The notes under the pieces were generated by a model. That model made no database searches, was not told the DNA's origin, and was given only the letters and a program-made list of their open reading frames with translations. DNA of 64,000 bases from Pseudomonas vranovensis DSM 16006. Its GTDB lineage: Bacteria; Pseudomonadota; Gammaproteobacteria; Pseudomonadales; Pseudomonadaceae. The DNA is taken from contig NZ_AUED01000003.1 in assembly GCF_000425805.1 (NCBI RefSeq), positions 496,001 to 560,000 of the forward strand, written 5' to 3'. The position numbers and the translations under genes were made by a program. This document shows positions 8,585-16,996 of the stretch, in pieces; position 1 is the first letter of the stretch, and each line of letters begins with the position of its first letter.

Positions 8585-9673
8585 TCAGTCAGACTTGGGC
8601 GGCGGTTGTTCATAGCGTGCGTTGAATGCCTGGATGAAGCCGTTACGCAGGATCTGCAAAAACGCTTCGAAGGCGCTGATGTCGCTTTTATGCACGCTGC
8701 CACTCAATTCCACCCGGGTGGCGAACTGGTTCTTGCGCTGGTTCTTGAGGACGGTTTCGCTGCCGCCCACCAACGCCTCCCAGATCGACCGGAACAAGCC
8801 TTTGTCTTCCTCCTTGACGTCCTGCTGCCAGTTGAACACATCGACGTCGCGCAGCAAGGGCTTGATATAGCCGTTGAGCCGGCCTTTTTGTGCTTCGGCT
8901 TCGATAACCAGGTCACCGTGGCCGGCATTGAAGTCGAACTTGCCGTAGGCACTGGCAAAGTCATTGAGTTGGCGCAGCTGTATACCGCTGGCGCGCAGGC
9001 GGAACTGGAAATCGTCGAAGTCGCTGAACGGGTCGAAAGTGGCGCTGCTTTGCACACTGGCATCGCCCAACACCCTGGCCTTGCCCTCGAAGCGGGCATC
9101 GCGCCGGCCCTTGTGGTCCTGGACGTTGGTCAGGTTGCGGATGCTGGCATCGAGCTGTGTGGCCTTGAGGTTGACCGGCGGCTTGGAATTGAAATTGCGA
9201 AAGGTCAGGGTACCGTTGTCGATACGCACTTCGTTGAGGGTGATGGGCACCAGCTTTTCCAACTGTTGGCGCCAGTCAGTGCCCTGGCCGGTCTGGGATG
9301 CCTGTTTGCTGGGGCCGTCGACGAAATTGAGTTCCGGGCGCATGAACGCCACCTCGGCGACCACTGCGTGGTCATACCATAGCGACCGCCAGCTCACCGA
9401 CAAGTCGATCAAGGGGGCCTGGAGAAAGGGTACGGGTACCTTGCCCGTGGTCTTGACGATGGTCAGGCCGTTGATCTTGTATGCGCCGCGCCACCAGGCC
9501 AGGTCGACGTCGGTGACCTGGCCGCGGTAGTCGCCCATGTCGGCGAGCTTGTCGTTGAGGTAGTCGCGCACCAGCCAGGGCAGGGCGAAGTGCAGGCTGA
9601 CCAGCAACAGCACAATGGCGAGCAGCCCCCACAAGGGCCAGCGATAGCGGCGTTTCATTGGCGGTATTTCCAT
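8585..9673 (-). CDS. DUF748/AsmA-like envelope protein
   Basis: A 362-residue protein with one N-terminal membrane anchor (about residues 12-32, WPLWGLLAIVLLLVSLHFAL). A long beta-rich periplasmic part follows, with the DUF748 pattern (VDLAWWRGAYKINGLTIVK, IDNGTLTFRNFNSKPPVNL, GKFDFNAGHGDLVIEAEAQKG). Related AsmA/DUF748 proteins are implicated in outer-membrane maintenance or lipid transport, but this member's role is unknown. An internal ATG at 9658 (MKRRYRW) is an equally good start. It is divergent from cysK. Confidence 0.78.
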   Translation of the reverse strand: MEIPPMKRRYRWPLWGLLAIVLLLVSLHFALPWLVRDYLNDKLADMGDYRGQVTDVDLAWWRGAYKINGLTIVKTTGKVPVPFLQAPLIDLSVSWRSLWYDHAVVAEVAFMRPELNFVDGPSKQASQTGQGTDWRQQLEKLVPITLNEVRIDNGTLTFRNFNSKPPVNLKATQLDASIRNLTNVQDHKGRRDARFEGKARVLGDASVQSSATFDPFSDFDDFQFRLRASGIQLRQLNDFASAYGKFDFNAGHGDLVIEAEAQKGRLNGYIKPLLRDVDVFNWQQDVKEEDKGLFRSIWEALVGGSETVLKNQRKNQFATRVELSGSVHKSDISAFEAFLQILRNGFIQAFNARYEQPPPKSD

Positions 9674-9791
9674 GAGGGGTATAGATCGATTGACTCCTGT
9701 CGATCGCGTCGGTTCGTTGTATGTGGACGCACTGGCGCGGCGGGCTTACCCTTGAAGTTTTCCGTCCGCTGCATAATTAAGGACCCCTGCC

Positions 9792-10766
9792 ATGAGCCGT
9801 ATCTTCGCTGACAACGCGCACTCCATCGGCAATACGCCGCTGGTGCAGATCAATCGCATCGCCCCTCGTGGCGTGACCATCCTGGCTAAGATCGAGGGCC
9901 GTAACCCGGGCTACTCGGTCAAGTGCCGGATCGGCGCAAACATGATCTGGGATGCCGAAAGCAGCGGCAAACTCAAGCCAGGCATGACCATCGTCGAGCC
10001 GACCTCGGGCAACACCGGCATTGGCCTGGCCTTCGTCGCCGCCGCCCGTGGCTACAAGCTCCAGCTGACCATGCCGGCCTCGATGAGCATCGAGCGCCGC
10101 AAAGTGCTCAAGGCGCTGGGTGCCGACCTGGTGCTGACCGATCCGGCCAAGGGCATGAAAGGTGCCATCGAAAAGGCTGGCGAGATCGTCGCCAACGATC
10201 CGGCCAAGTACTTCATGCCTGCCCAGTTCGATAACCCGGCCAACCCGGCGATCCACGAGAAAACCACCGGCCCCGAGATCTGGAACGACACCGACGGCGC
10301 CGTGGATGTGCTGGTGGCCGGCGTCGGTACCGGTGGCACCATCACCGGTGTGTCGCGCTACATCAAGCAGACCCAGGGCAAGGCGATCCTGTCGGTGGCC
10401 GTGGAGCCGATCACGTCGCCGGTCATCACCCAGGCCCGCGCCGGTGAAGAGATCAAGCCCAGCCCGCACAAGATCCAGGGTATCGGTGCCGGTTTCGTGC
10501 CGAAGAACCTCGACCTGTCGCTGGTCGACCAGGTCGAGTTGGTCAGTGACGATGAGTCCAAGGCCATGGCCCTGCGCCTGATGCAGGAGGAGGGGATCCT
10601 TTGTGGTATCTCCAGTGGTGCGGCGATGGCAGCGGCCGTGCGCCTGGCGGAAAAACCCGAGATGCAGGGCAAGACCCTCGTGGTGATCCTGCCCGACTCG
10701 GGTGAGCGTTACTTGTCGAGCATGCTCTTCAGTGACCTGTTCACCGACCAGGAGAACCAGCAATAA
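9792..10766 (+). CDS. cysK: Cysteine synthase A (O-acetylserine sulfhydrylase)
   Basis: A 324-residue PLP enzyme making cysteine from O-acetylserine and sulfide, the last step of sulfate assimilation. The N-terminus [12 protein letters not shown], the PLP lysine in [11 protein letters not shown] near residue 42, the substrate loop TSGNTG near 70 and the glycine-rich [10 protein letters not shown] near 178 are all canonical for CysK. AAGGA precedes the ATG by 8 bases. No other sulfur gene lies nearby, and it appears monocistronic. Confidence 0.95.
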   Translation: MSRIFADNAHSIGNTPLVQINRIAPRGVTILAKIEGRNPGYSVKCRIGANMIWDAESSGKLKPGMTIVEPTSGNTGIGLAFVAAARGYKLQLTMPASMSIERRKVLKALGADLVLTDPAKGMKGAIEKAGEIVANDPAKYFMPAQFDNPANPAIHEKTTGPEIWNDTDGAVDVLVAGVGTGGTITGVSRYIKQTQGKAILSVAVEPITSPVITQARAGEEIKPSPHKIQGIGAGFVPKNLDLSLVDQVELVSDDESKAMALRLMQEEGILCGISSGAAMAAAVRLAEKPEMQGKTLVVILPDSGERYLSSMLFSDLFTDQENQQ

Positions 10767-10839
10767 AGCGCCTTGGCGCTGACTCGGGACAATAAGTGCC
10801 CCGCGTGCTTTGTTGCACAATCCTTAACACTGAATGCTG

Positions 10840-10862
10840 GCCCCGGTTATTTTTACCGGGGC
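10840..10862 (+). terminator. Hairpin downstream of cysK
   Basis: An 8-bp GC-rich stem (GCCCCGGT at 10840-10847 and ACCGGGGC at 10855-10862) around a 7-nt T-rich loop, 74 bp after the cysK stop and 68 bp before the next gene. The sequence after the stem is only weakly T-rich, so termination efficiency is uncertain. Confidence 0.5.
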
Positions 10863-10929
10863 TGGATCGGTTTATGATGCTCGATTAATCCGGCAGTGAT
10901 GGCCTGATCGAAATTCCAAGGAGTGTTGC

Positions 10930-11865
10930 ATGACTGTTTCCTTTGTCGCCAAGGCAGGTGTATTGCTGCTGTTTTTCGGCAGTACGCTGTATGTTCACCT
11001 GCGCGGCAAGGCGCGTTTGCCAATGTTGCGCCAATTCGTCAATCATTCGGCGCTGTTCGCCCCGTACAACGCCTTGATGTACCTGTTCTCCGGCGTACCG
11101 TCCAAGCCTTACCTGGACCGCACCCGCTTTCCCGAGCTCGATGTGCTCAAGGACAACTGGCAAGTGATCCGCGAAGAGGCCATGCACCTGTTCGACGAGG
11201 GTTACATCCGCGCTGCGGAGAAAGACAACGACGCAGGCTTTGGCTCGTTCTTCAAGAAGGGCTGGAAGCGCTTTTACCTCAAGTGGTACGACAAAGCGCT
11301 ACCGTCGGCCGAGGCGTTGTGCCCCAGGACGGTCGAGCTGGTCAACAGCATCCCCAACGTCAAGGGTGCGATGTTTGCCTTGCTGCCGGGTGGCAGCCAC
11401 CTGAACCCGCATCGTGATCCGTTTGCCGGCTCCCTGCGCTATCACCTGGGGCTTTCGACGCCCAACTCCGATCACTGCAGGATCTACGTCGACGGCCAGC
11501 CCTATGCCTGGCGCGACGGTGAAGACGTGATGTTCGATGAAACCTATGTTCACTGGGTGAAGAACGAAACCGAGACTACCCGGGTGATCCTGTTCTGTGA
11601 CGTCGAACGCCCGCTCAGCAGCCCGCTGATGACCCGTATCAACCGCAAGGTCAGTGCTTTCCTGGGCCGTGCCACGGCGCCGCAGAACACCGACGATGAG
11701 CGCGTCGGCGGGATCAACCAGGCCTATGCCTGGAGCAAGCGCTTCAGCACTGTCATCAGCAGCCGGGTCAAGCAGTTCAAACGTGCCAATCCAAAGGCCT
11801 ACCGGGTATTGCGTCCGGTGTTGGCGGTGGTGGTGGCCTACCTGCTGTATCACTGGTTGTTCTGA
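10930..11865 (+). CDS. lpxO: Aspartyl/asparaginyl beta-hydroxylase family, LpxO-type lipid A hydroxylase
   Basis: A 311-residue Fe(II)/2-oxoglutarate dioxygenase. The iron-binding H-x-D is in NPHRDPFAGSLRYHLGLSTP (about residue 157), and the distal His plus the 2-oxoglutarate Arg are in HWVKNETETTRVILFCDVERP. Membrane segments at both ends (residues 5-22 and the last 20, ending YLLYHWLF) match LpxO. LpxO hydroxylates the secondary acyl chain of lipid A at the inner membrane face. Pseudomonads can carry more than one LpxO paralog and I cannot say which this is. GGAGTG stands 7 bases before the ATG. Confidence 0.8.
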   Translation: MTVSFVAKAGVLLLFFGSTLYVHLRGKARLPMLRQFVNHSALFAPYNALMYLFSGVPSKPYLDRTRFPELDVLKDNWQVIREEAMHLFDEGYIRAAEKDNDAGFGSFFKKGWKRFYLKWYDKALPSAEALCPRTVELVNSIPNVKGAMFALLPGGSHLNPHRDPFAGSLRYHLGLSTPNSDHCRIYVDGQPYAWRDGEDVMFDETYVHWVKNETETTRVILFCDVERPLSSPLMTRINRKVSAFLGRATAPQNTDDERVGGINQAYAWSKRFSTVISSRVKQFKRANPKAYRVLRPVLAVVVAYLLYHWLF

Positions 11866-11868
11866 TCG

Positions 11869-11918
11869 CATCGCGGGGCACGCCGTTCCCACTGTGGGAG
11901 CGGGCTTGCCCCGCGATG
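11869..11918. repeat. REP element
   Basis: Inverted arms CATCGCGGGGCA (11869-11880) and TGCCCCGCGATG (11907-11918) contain the pseudomonad REP core, with a small inner dyad (CCCACTGTGGG). It starts 4 bp after the lpxO-like stop. Its right arm also supplies the -35 hexamer of the promoter proposed at 11906-11934. Confidence 0.8.
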
Positions 11919-11934
11919 AAGTCGCCGTTATATT
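11906..11934 (+). promoter_or_regulatory. Candidate sigma-70 promoter for the leader-EamA transcript
   Basis: TTGCCC at 11906-11911 and TATATT at 11929-11934 are separated by 17 bp. The predicted transcript start is near 11941, about 26 bases before the leader-peptide ATG. The -35 lies inside the REP arm, so the repeat appears to have been co-opted as promoter sequence. Confidence 0.45.
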
Positions 11935-11966
11935 CAGACACAGTTCACCTCACCGAAGACCTGCCC

Positions 11967-12098
11967 ATGCCAGCTTCCCCGCTCACCACTGTATTTGCCA
12001 CCGCGCCCGACGCGGTTGTAGTCGTGCGTGGGAATCAGCAGCCGGCCATGATCAGCCACTACCCACCACCTGTCAGTAGCGTGGTAGTGCTGGGCTGA
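11967..12098 (+). CDS. Putative valine-rich leader peptide (IvbL-like) of an attenuator
   Basis: A 43-codon ORF with two branched-chain clusters: VVVV (codons 17-20, four different Val codons) and VVVLG at the very end (12081-12095), plus a PPP triplet. The stretch TAPDAVVVVRGN resembles the E. coli ilvBN leader peptide IvbL as I recall it (TAPSAAVVVVR, then GNAP). A terminator-like hairpin follows 47 bp after the stop, ahead of an EamA transporter gene. The ribosome site is weak (GAAG). An in-frame ATG at 11916 would add 17 residues but has no ribosome site and would lie before the predicted transcript start. Confidence 0.55.
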   Translation: MPASPLTTVFATAPDAVVVVRGNQQPAMISHYPPPVSSVVVLG

Positions 12099-12190
12099 GC
12101 GGCCAATCGCTGCGTCCCATCACACCTGCATCCTCTACTGAACACGGTTGACTGCCCGTAGCGGGCAGCACCGTTCGGCTTTTCTGCCCG
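12083..12190 (+). promoter_or_regulatory. Attenuator-like set of competing hairpins upstream of the EamA gene
   Basis: Hairpin 1:2 has its 5' arm on the VVVLG codons: GGT 12083-12085 with ACC 12124-12126, GTG 12087-12089 with CAC 12121-12123, TGGG 12091-12094 with CCCA 12116-12119, and AGCG 12098-12101 with CGCT 12108-12111. The terminator is CTGCCCG 12152-12158 with CGGGCAG 12162-12168, extended by CGGT 12145-12148 with ACCG 12170-12173, then CTTTT at 12179-12183. Competing pairings for the 3' arm are GCTGC(gt)CC at 12109-12117 and a second CTGCCCG at 12184-12190. Paired by eye only. Confidence 0.5.
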
Positions 12191-12207
12191 AATTACAGGT
12201 GGCACTC

Positions 12208-13098
12208 ATGTTTGCTCTATCGAAAGAATCCGTGGCCTCGGCGGCCACCACCAGCCTGTTTGTCCTGCTCTGGAGTAGCGGGGCGATCGTTTCCAAGTTG
12301 GGCCTTGCCCATGCCAGTCCTTTTGCCTTTTTGTTGCTGCGTTCGGCCCTGGCCCTGTGTGGCCTGTTGCTGCTGGCGCCGTTGCTCAAACTGCGCTGGC
12401 CGCGCGGACGGGGCGGGGTGTTGCAGGCACTGGCCACCGGTGCCGTACTGCTGGGCGCCTACCAGATTTTCTACCTGCTGGCGCTGAACACCCAGGTGAC
12501 CCCCGGCATCATGGCTACGGTCATGGGCGTGCAGCCGATCCTCACCGTGGTACTGATGGAGCGCCAGCGTTCCTGGAGCCGGCTGTTCGGCCTGGGTCTG
12601 GGATTGAGCGGGTTGATCATGGTGGTCTACCAGGGCATCGGCCTGGGCGGCATTTCCCTGGCCGGGATGCTGTTTGCCTTGTTGGCGCTGGTGAGCATGA
12701 CGTTTGGCTCGATCATGCAGAAGCGCATCACCGACAACCCGATGGGCACCTTGCCGTTGCAATACATGGCCGGGTTGCTGATGTGTTCGTTGTTTGCACC
12801 CTTCCAGCCACTGCAGGTGGAAATGACGGCCGGCTTCATTGGCGCCTTGCTGTGGATGGGGCTGGTGGTGTCGTTGCTGGCGACCTTGCTGTTGTACCGG
12901 CTGATCGCCCGAGGCAACCTGGTCAATGTCACCAGCCTGTTCTACCTGGTACCGGCGGTGACGGCGGTGAAGGACTACCTGATCTTCGGTAACCGCCTGG
13001 CGGCATTGAGCGTGCTGGGGATGGCGCTGATCGTGATCGGCTTGCTGTTTGTGTTTCGCAAGTCGGCGCTGAGTGCCGGGCAACTGCAGGCCGATTGA
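12208..13098 (+). CDS. EamA/DMT family transporter behind the leader peptide
   Basis: A 296-residue inner-membrane protein with ten predicted helices in two EamA repeats (FVLLWSSGAIVSKLGLAHASP at the N-terminus; second repeat from about residue 150). DMT proteins mostly export metabolites such as amino acids. The ATG at 12208 has AGGTGG at 6-base spacing; an upstream TTG in frame would run through the terminator hairpin. The valine/leucine-rich leader upstream suggests regulation by branched-chain amino acid supply, so those or related compounds are candidate substrates. That is inference. Confidence 0.85.
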   Translation: MFALSKESVASAATTSLFVLLWSSGAIVSKLGLAHASPFAFLLLRSALALCGLLLLAPLLKLRWPRGRGGVLQALATGAVLLGAYQIFYLLALNTQVTPGIMATVMGVQPILTVVLMERQRSWSRLFGLGLGLSGLIMVVYQGIGLGGISLAGMLFALLALVSMTFGSIMQKRITDNPMGTLPLQYMAGLLMCSLFAPFQPLQVEMTAGFIGALLWMGLVVSLLATLLLYRLIARGNLVNVTSLFYLVPAVTAVKDYLIFGNRLAALSVLGMALIVIGLLFVFRKSALSAGQLQAD

Positions 13099-13103
13099 GC
13101 TGT

Positions 13104-13133
13104 TCGCGGGGCAGGTATCGACTTGCCCCGCGA
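13104..13133. repeat. REP element between convergent EamA genes
   Basis: TCGCGGGGCA at 13104-13113 pairs with TGCCCCGCGA at 13124-13133 around a 10-nt loop. It lies between the stops of two convergent transporter genes (13098 and 13137), where it could terminate or protect both transcripts. Confidence 0.75.
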
Positions 13134-13136
13134 TCT

Positions 13137-14021
13137 TCATTTACTGGCTGGCTTGAGCACCAACCAAAGCGCCACCGCAATCAACAACCCACCCCACAGG
13201 TGTGCCATCGACAATGGTTCATCCAGCAACCACGCCCCCCACAACACACCAAAGGCCGGAATCATGAAGGTTACAGTGGTGGCCTTGACCGGACCAATCT
13301 CGCTGAGCAGGCGGAAGTACAGAATGTACGCAAACGCCGTGCAGACCAGCCCCAACCCCAGTAGCGATAGCCATACATCCCAGCCACCCCAGCTCGCAGG
13401 CGGGGCAGTCAGCACGCTGTAGCCAAACAACGGCAACAGCAGCAGGGTTGCGCCCAACATGCTGCCCAACGCCGACAGGCGACTGTCCAGGCCGCCCGCC
13501 TGGTCAAGCCAGCGCCGGGCCAGAAAGCCGGCAAAGCCATAACAGGTGGTCGCCGCCAGGCACGAGATCGCGCCTTGCAGCAGGCTTTGGTCAAATGCCA
13601 CCGGCCCCGCGCCACTGAGAATGCCGACGCCGAACAGACCGAGGAAGATGCCGCAGAGTTTGGCCAGAGTCATGGGTTCACGAAAGAACAGCGCGCCAAT
13701 CAACACGCCCATCAAGGGCGTCGTGGCATTGAAGATGGCCGAGTAACCGGCTGGCAGCACTTGCGCCGCGACGGAATACAGCGTGGCCGGAATCCCCGAA
13801 TTGATCATGCCCAGCACCAGGCAGGCCTTGAGCTTGCCGTTGAAGTCCCAACGCACGCGCAGCAGGGCGAGGATCACCATCAACCCGGCGCAGGCGATGG
13901 ACACGCGAAAGAAGGCCGTGGGCAGTGTGCCGAGCACGGGTGCGATGATGCGCATGAACAGGAAACTTGCGCCCCAGACAGCGGCAAGAATCAACAGGCG
14001 GGTAATGGCGATGGGGGTCAT
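13137..14021 (-). CDS. EamA/DMT family transporter
   Basis: A 294-residue protein with ten predicted membrane helices and the EamA repeat signature (ILAAVWGASFLFMRIIAPVLG near the N-terminus and a second repeat from about residue 150). It is convergent with the preceding EamA gene but clearly different in sequence, so this is not a recent tandem duplication. Substrate unknown; export of small metabolites is typical of the family. GGAT lies upstream of the ATG at 14021. Confidence 0.85.
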   Translation of the reverse strand: MTPIAITRLLILAAVWGASFLFMRIIAPVLGTLPTAFFRVSIACAGLMVILALLRVRWDFNGKLKACLVLGMINSGIPATLYSVAAQVLPAGYSAIFNATTPLMGVLIGALFFREPMTLAKLCGIFLGLFGVGILSGAGPVAFDQSLLQGAISCLAATTCYGFAGFLARRWLDQAGGLDSRLSALGSMLGATLLLLPLFGYSVLTAPPASWGGWDVWLSLLGLGLVCTAFAYILYFRLLSEIGPVKATTVTFMIPAFGVLWGAWLLDEPLSMAHLWGGLLIAVALWLVLKPASK

Positions 14022-14205
14022 GGGCTATCCGGGTCCTTTTGGGCAGGGCGCGAGTTTACGCCAGAACCTTTGGCCGCCTCTCTCCCTTTCTTGCGCTTGA
14101 ATTGCGCCGGGGAGAATTTGGCCGATACAGACGGGCCAACAGGCTTTCCCTGGCATCGGCGACTGGCTAAGCTCAGGCTTCGACATTCCCGCAGAGGTCT
14201 GATGT

Positions 14206-15921
14206 ATGCCCCAGCAATGGCCGGCCGCCGATATCGCCCGGATGATCCTCGATGGCTTCGACGATTACCGTGAGCATTTTCGCCAGATCACCATCGGCGC
14301 CCGCGCCCGCTTCGAGCAGGCGCAGTGGCAGCAGATCCAGAGTGCTTCGGCCGCACGGATCAACCTCTACGAAGAAAAGGTCAGCGAGGTCAGTGGCTGG
14401 CTACGCCAGGCATTCGAGGCCGACGTGCTGCTGGACGTGTCGCTCTGGCCGCTGGTCAAGAGCGCCTACATCAGCCTCATCGACCCACGGTTGGACGATG
14501 AACTGTCGGAAACCTGGTACAACTCGATCTTCTGCAGCCTGTTCAGCCATGACCTGATCAGCGACGGCTGCATGTTCATCCACACCACTCGGCCGTCGCT
14601 GCGCAGTCACGAGCGCGCGGCGCAAACCCGCACTTACCGCCCCCAGGGCAGCCTGGGCAGCGTGCTGGGGCAGATCTTTGCCGACTACGGTTTCGATGTG
14701 CCCTACGGTGACTTGCAAGGCGATCTGGTCCGCCTCCAGGCGCAGCTGCGCGAAAGCCTGCCCGACTGGGTCTGCAAGGACCCGGCCCTGGCGGTGGAAC
14801 TGTTTTCGCCGGTGCTTTACCGCAACAAGGGGGCCTACCTGGTGGGGCGGCTGTTCACCCAGGACGAGCAATGGCCACTGGTGATCCCGCTGCTGCACCG
14901 CGAAGGCCATGGGATCGAGATCGATGCGCTGATCACCGACGAAGCCGATGTGTCGATCATCTTCTCGTTCACCCGTTCCTATTTCATGGTCGATGTGCCG
15001 GTGCCGGCCGAGTTTGTCGGTTTTCTCAAGCGCATCCTGCCAGGCAAGCACATTGCCGAGCTGTACACCTCGATCGGTTTCTACAAGCATGGCAAGTCGG
15101 AGTTCTACCGGGCGCTGATCAATCACCTGGCTGGAACCGACGATCGCTTCATCATGGCCCCCGGAGTGCGTGGCATGGTGATGAGCGTGTTTACCCTGCC
15201 GGGTTTCAATACCGTGTTCAAGATCATCAAGGACCGATTCTCGCCGTCCAAGACCGTCGACCGAGCCACGGTGATCGAAAAGTACCGGTTGGTGAAAAGT
15301 GTCGACCGGGTCGGTCGCATGGCCGATACCCAGGAGTTCTCCGACTTTCGCTTTCCCTTGAGCAAGTTCGAGCCCGAATGCCTGGCCGAGTTGCTGGAGG
15401 TGGCGCCCTCGACGGTGGAAGTGCATGGCGACACGGTGCTGGTGCGACACTGCTGGACCGAGCGGCGCATGACGCCGCTGAACCTCTATCTGGAGAATGC
15501 CAACGATGCCCAGGTGCGCGAGGCCCTGGAAGACTACGGCCTGGCCATCAAGCAGTTGGCGGCGGCGAACATCTTTCCGGGCGACATGCTGCTGAAGAAC
15601 TTCGGCGTTACCCGCCATGGTCGGGTGGTGTTCTACGACTACGACGAAATCTGTTTTCTTACCGAGGTCAACTTCCGCTACATCCCGCCGCCTCGCTATC
15701 CGGAGGACGAAATGTCCGGTGAGCCCTGGTATTCGATCGGGCCGCACGACGTGTTCCCCGAGGAGTTTCCGCCGTTCCTGTTTGCCGACGGCGGCCAGCG
15801 GCGGTTGTTCAGCCAGTTACATGGCGAACTGTACGACGCCGACTACTGGAAAAGCCTGCAGGACGCGATTCGCGGCGGCAAGGTGATCGACGTGTTCCCC
15901 TACCGGCGCAAGGCCCGGTAG
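14206..15921 (+). CDS. aceK: Isocitrate dehydrogenase kinase/phosphatase
   Basis: A 571-residue AceK, the bifunctional enzyme that phosphorylates and dephosphorylates isocitrate dehydrogenase and so divides carbon between the TCA cycle and the glyoxylate shunt. Conserved stretches include [36 protein letters not shown] (nucleotide loop) and [25 protein letters not shown], the kinase catalytic and metal segment. Unlike the enterobacterial aceBAK operon, aceK stands alone here. It agrees with growth on fatty acids, whose activation genes lie 18 kb away. Confidence 0.95.
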   Translation: MPQQWPAADIARMILDGFDDYREHFRQITIGARARFEQAQWQQIQSASAARINLYEEKVSEVSGWLRQAFEADVLLDVSLWPLVKSAYISLIDPRLDDELSETWYNSIFCSLFSHDLISDGCMFIHTTRPSLRSHERAAQTRTYRPQGSLGSVLGQIFADYGFDVPYGDLQGDLVRLQAQLRESLPDWVCKDPALAVELFSPVLYRNKGAYLVGRLFTQDEQWPLVIPLLHREGHGIEIDALITDEADVSIIFSFTRSYFMVDVPVPAEFVGFLKRILPGKHIAELYTSIGFYKHGKSEFYRALINHLAGTDDRFIMAPGVRGMVMSVFTLPGFNTVFKIIKDRFSPSKTVDRATVIEKYRLVKSVDRVGRMADTQEFSDFRFPLSKFEPECLAELLEVAPSTVEVHGDTVLVRHCWTERRMTPLNLYLENANDAQVREALEDYGLAIKQLAAANIFPGDMLLKNFGVTRHGRVVFYDYDEICFLTEVNFRYIPPPRYPEDEMSGEPWYSIGPHDVFPEEFPPFLFADGGQRRLFSQLHGELYDADYWKSLQDAIRGGKVIDVFPYRRKAR

Positions 15922-15980
15922 GCGCTGGCTTACTGTAGGAGACGTCGCACCGCCGCTCCTGCAGCAAACCACCTCCCCAA

Positions 15981-16850
15981 TCAGCCTTTCATGCACTTCA
16001 ACTCACTGAAGTCCTTGCGCACCTGGTCCAGCTTTTGTTCCAGGTGCGTACGTTGCTGCTCGCTGCTCTGGGCCATCAGGTCCACAAGCAATTGCCGGGC
16101 AGCTTTTTCCGTGCGCTGGTAGGCCTGGCGGTATTCCGGTGTCCACAGGCTTTCCCGGTTCTTGAGCAGGCGTACCAACTGTGGCTCGAAGGCGTCAGTG
16201 TGGCGCTGGTCCATCGCGGCACTGAAGTGCGCCTGCCAGTTGGCCCGGTTGGCGATCCACTGGCGGTTCTGTTCACCCAGCCCCTGTGACCAGGTCATGA
16301 TCCGCAGCCGCTGTTGTGAGCTGAGCTCGCCCAGCCATGGCGTGAGGCGTTTTTCCATGCGCTCGACGCGTTGTTCGATCTGCCGCGCCAGGGGCGTTTT
16401 CACATACTTTGCCTGGCGCTCACTGATGTCTTCGGCAAAGGCCTGGCGCATCTCGTGGACCTGTTCATCGTCCATCGCCCGCAATAGCTGGGCTGCCGAA
16501 GGGGTGATCTGGTCGGCCACTTTGGCGATCGCCTGTTTCGCTTCCTGGGTGCGCAGTTGCAATTGCTGGTCGGTTACCTGGTTGTCGGCGACCATCTGTC
16601 GGACTTCGTCGATCCAGGTCAGGTAGCCCGGCAGCTGCGTGCGGCAATGCCACGCCAGGTGCTGCTTGAGGCGTTGGTTGAGCCAGGTTTTTTGCTGGCG
16701 GTTCATGTTCAGGTAGTCGTTCAGCGACCAGGGCACCAGCATATCGAGGTTGCGGTAGGCGAGGTCGATACGGCTGCAGGCCAGCACCAAGAGGGCCGGC
16801 AGGACCAGTAGCAGGAGGGTGCGCAAGTACTTGGGCAGGCAGGCGTACAT
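15981..16850 (-). CDS. DUF6279 family lipoprotein
   Basis: A 289-residue lipoprotein. The signal peptide runs to a lipobox ending LVLAC with the lipidated Cys25. The mature part is almost wholly helical and charged, with a first block SRIDLAYRNLDMLVPWSLNDYLNMNRQQ and WLNQRLKQHLAWHC, as in the DUF6279 family common in pseudomonads. Function unknown. The gene stands alone and is divergent from cvfB. Confidence 0.8.
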   Translation of the reverse strand: MYACLPKYLRTLLLLVLPALLVLACSRIDLAYRNLDMLVPWSLNDYLNMNRQQKTWLNQRLKQHLAWHCRTQLPGYLTWIDEVRQMVADNQVTDQQLQLRTQEAKQAIAKVADQITPSAAQLLRAMDDEQVHEMRQAFAEDISERQAKYVKTPLARQIEQRVERMEKRLTPWLGELSSQQRLRIMTWSQGLGEQNRQWIANRANWQAHFSAAMDQRHTDAFEPQLVRLLKNRESLWTPEYRQAYQRTEKAARQLLVDLMAQSSEQQRTHLEQKLDQVRKDFSELKCMKG

Positions 16851-16996
16851 GAGCGAATCCTTGCGAGGGCTTGCTTGAATTTATAGAACAGCGCGCGGCA
16901 CCCCGGTTCCTTTTTACCGATGGGTAGCCAACGGCGACCGGGCGGTGTGGCCGGTTCGGGTGTAGAATGCCGGGCTCGCAACGAGGATTTCCGGAA

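Noticed and set aside
9746-9779. TTGAAG...TAATTA as the cysK promoter
   Set aside because: The -10 would lie so close to the ATG that the transcript would start inside or after the ribosome site. The real start must be further upstream.
11967-12098. The valine-rich ORF as an ordinary small gene
   Set aside because: Poor ribosome site, repeated Val codons and overlap with a regulatory hairpin fit a leader peptide better than a functional protein.
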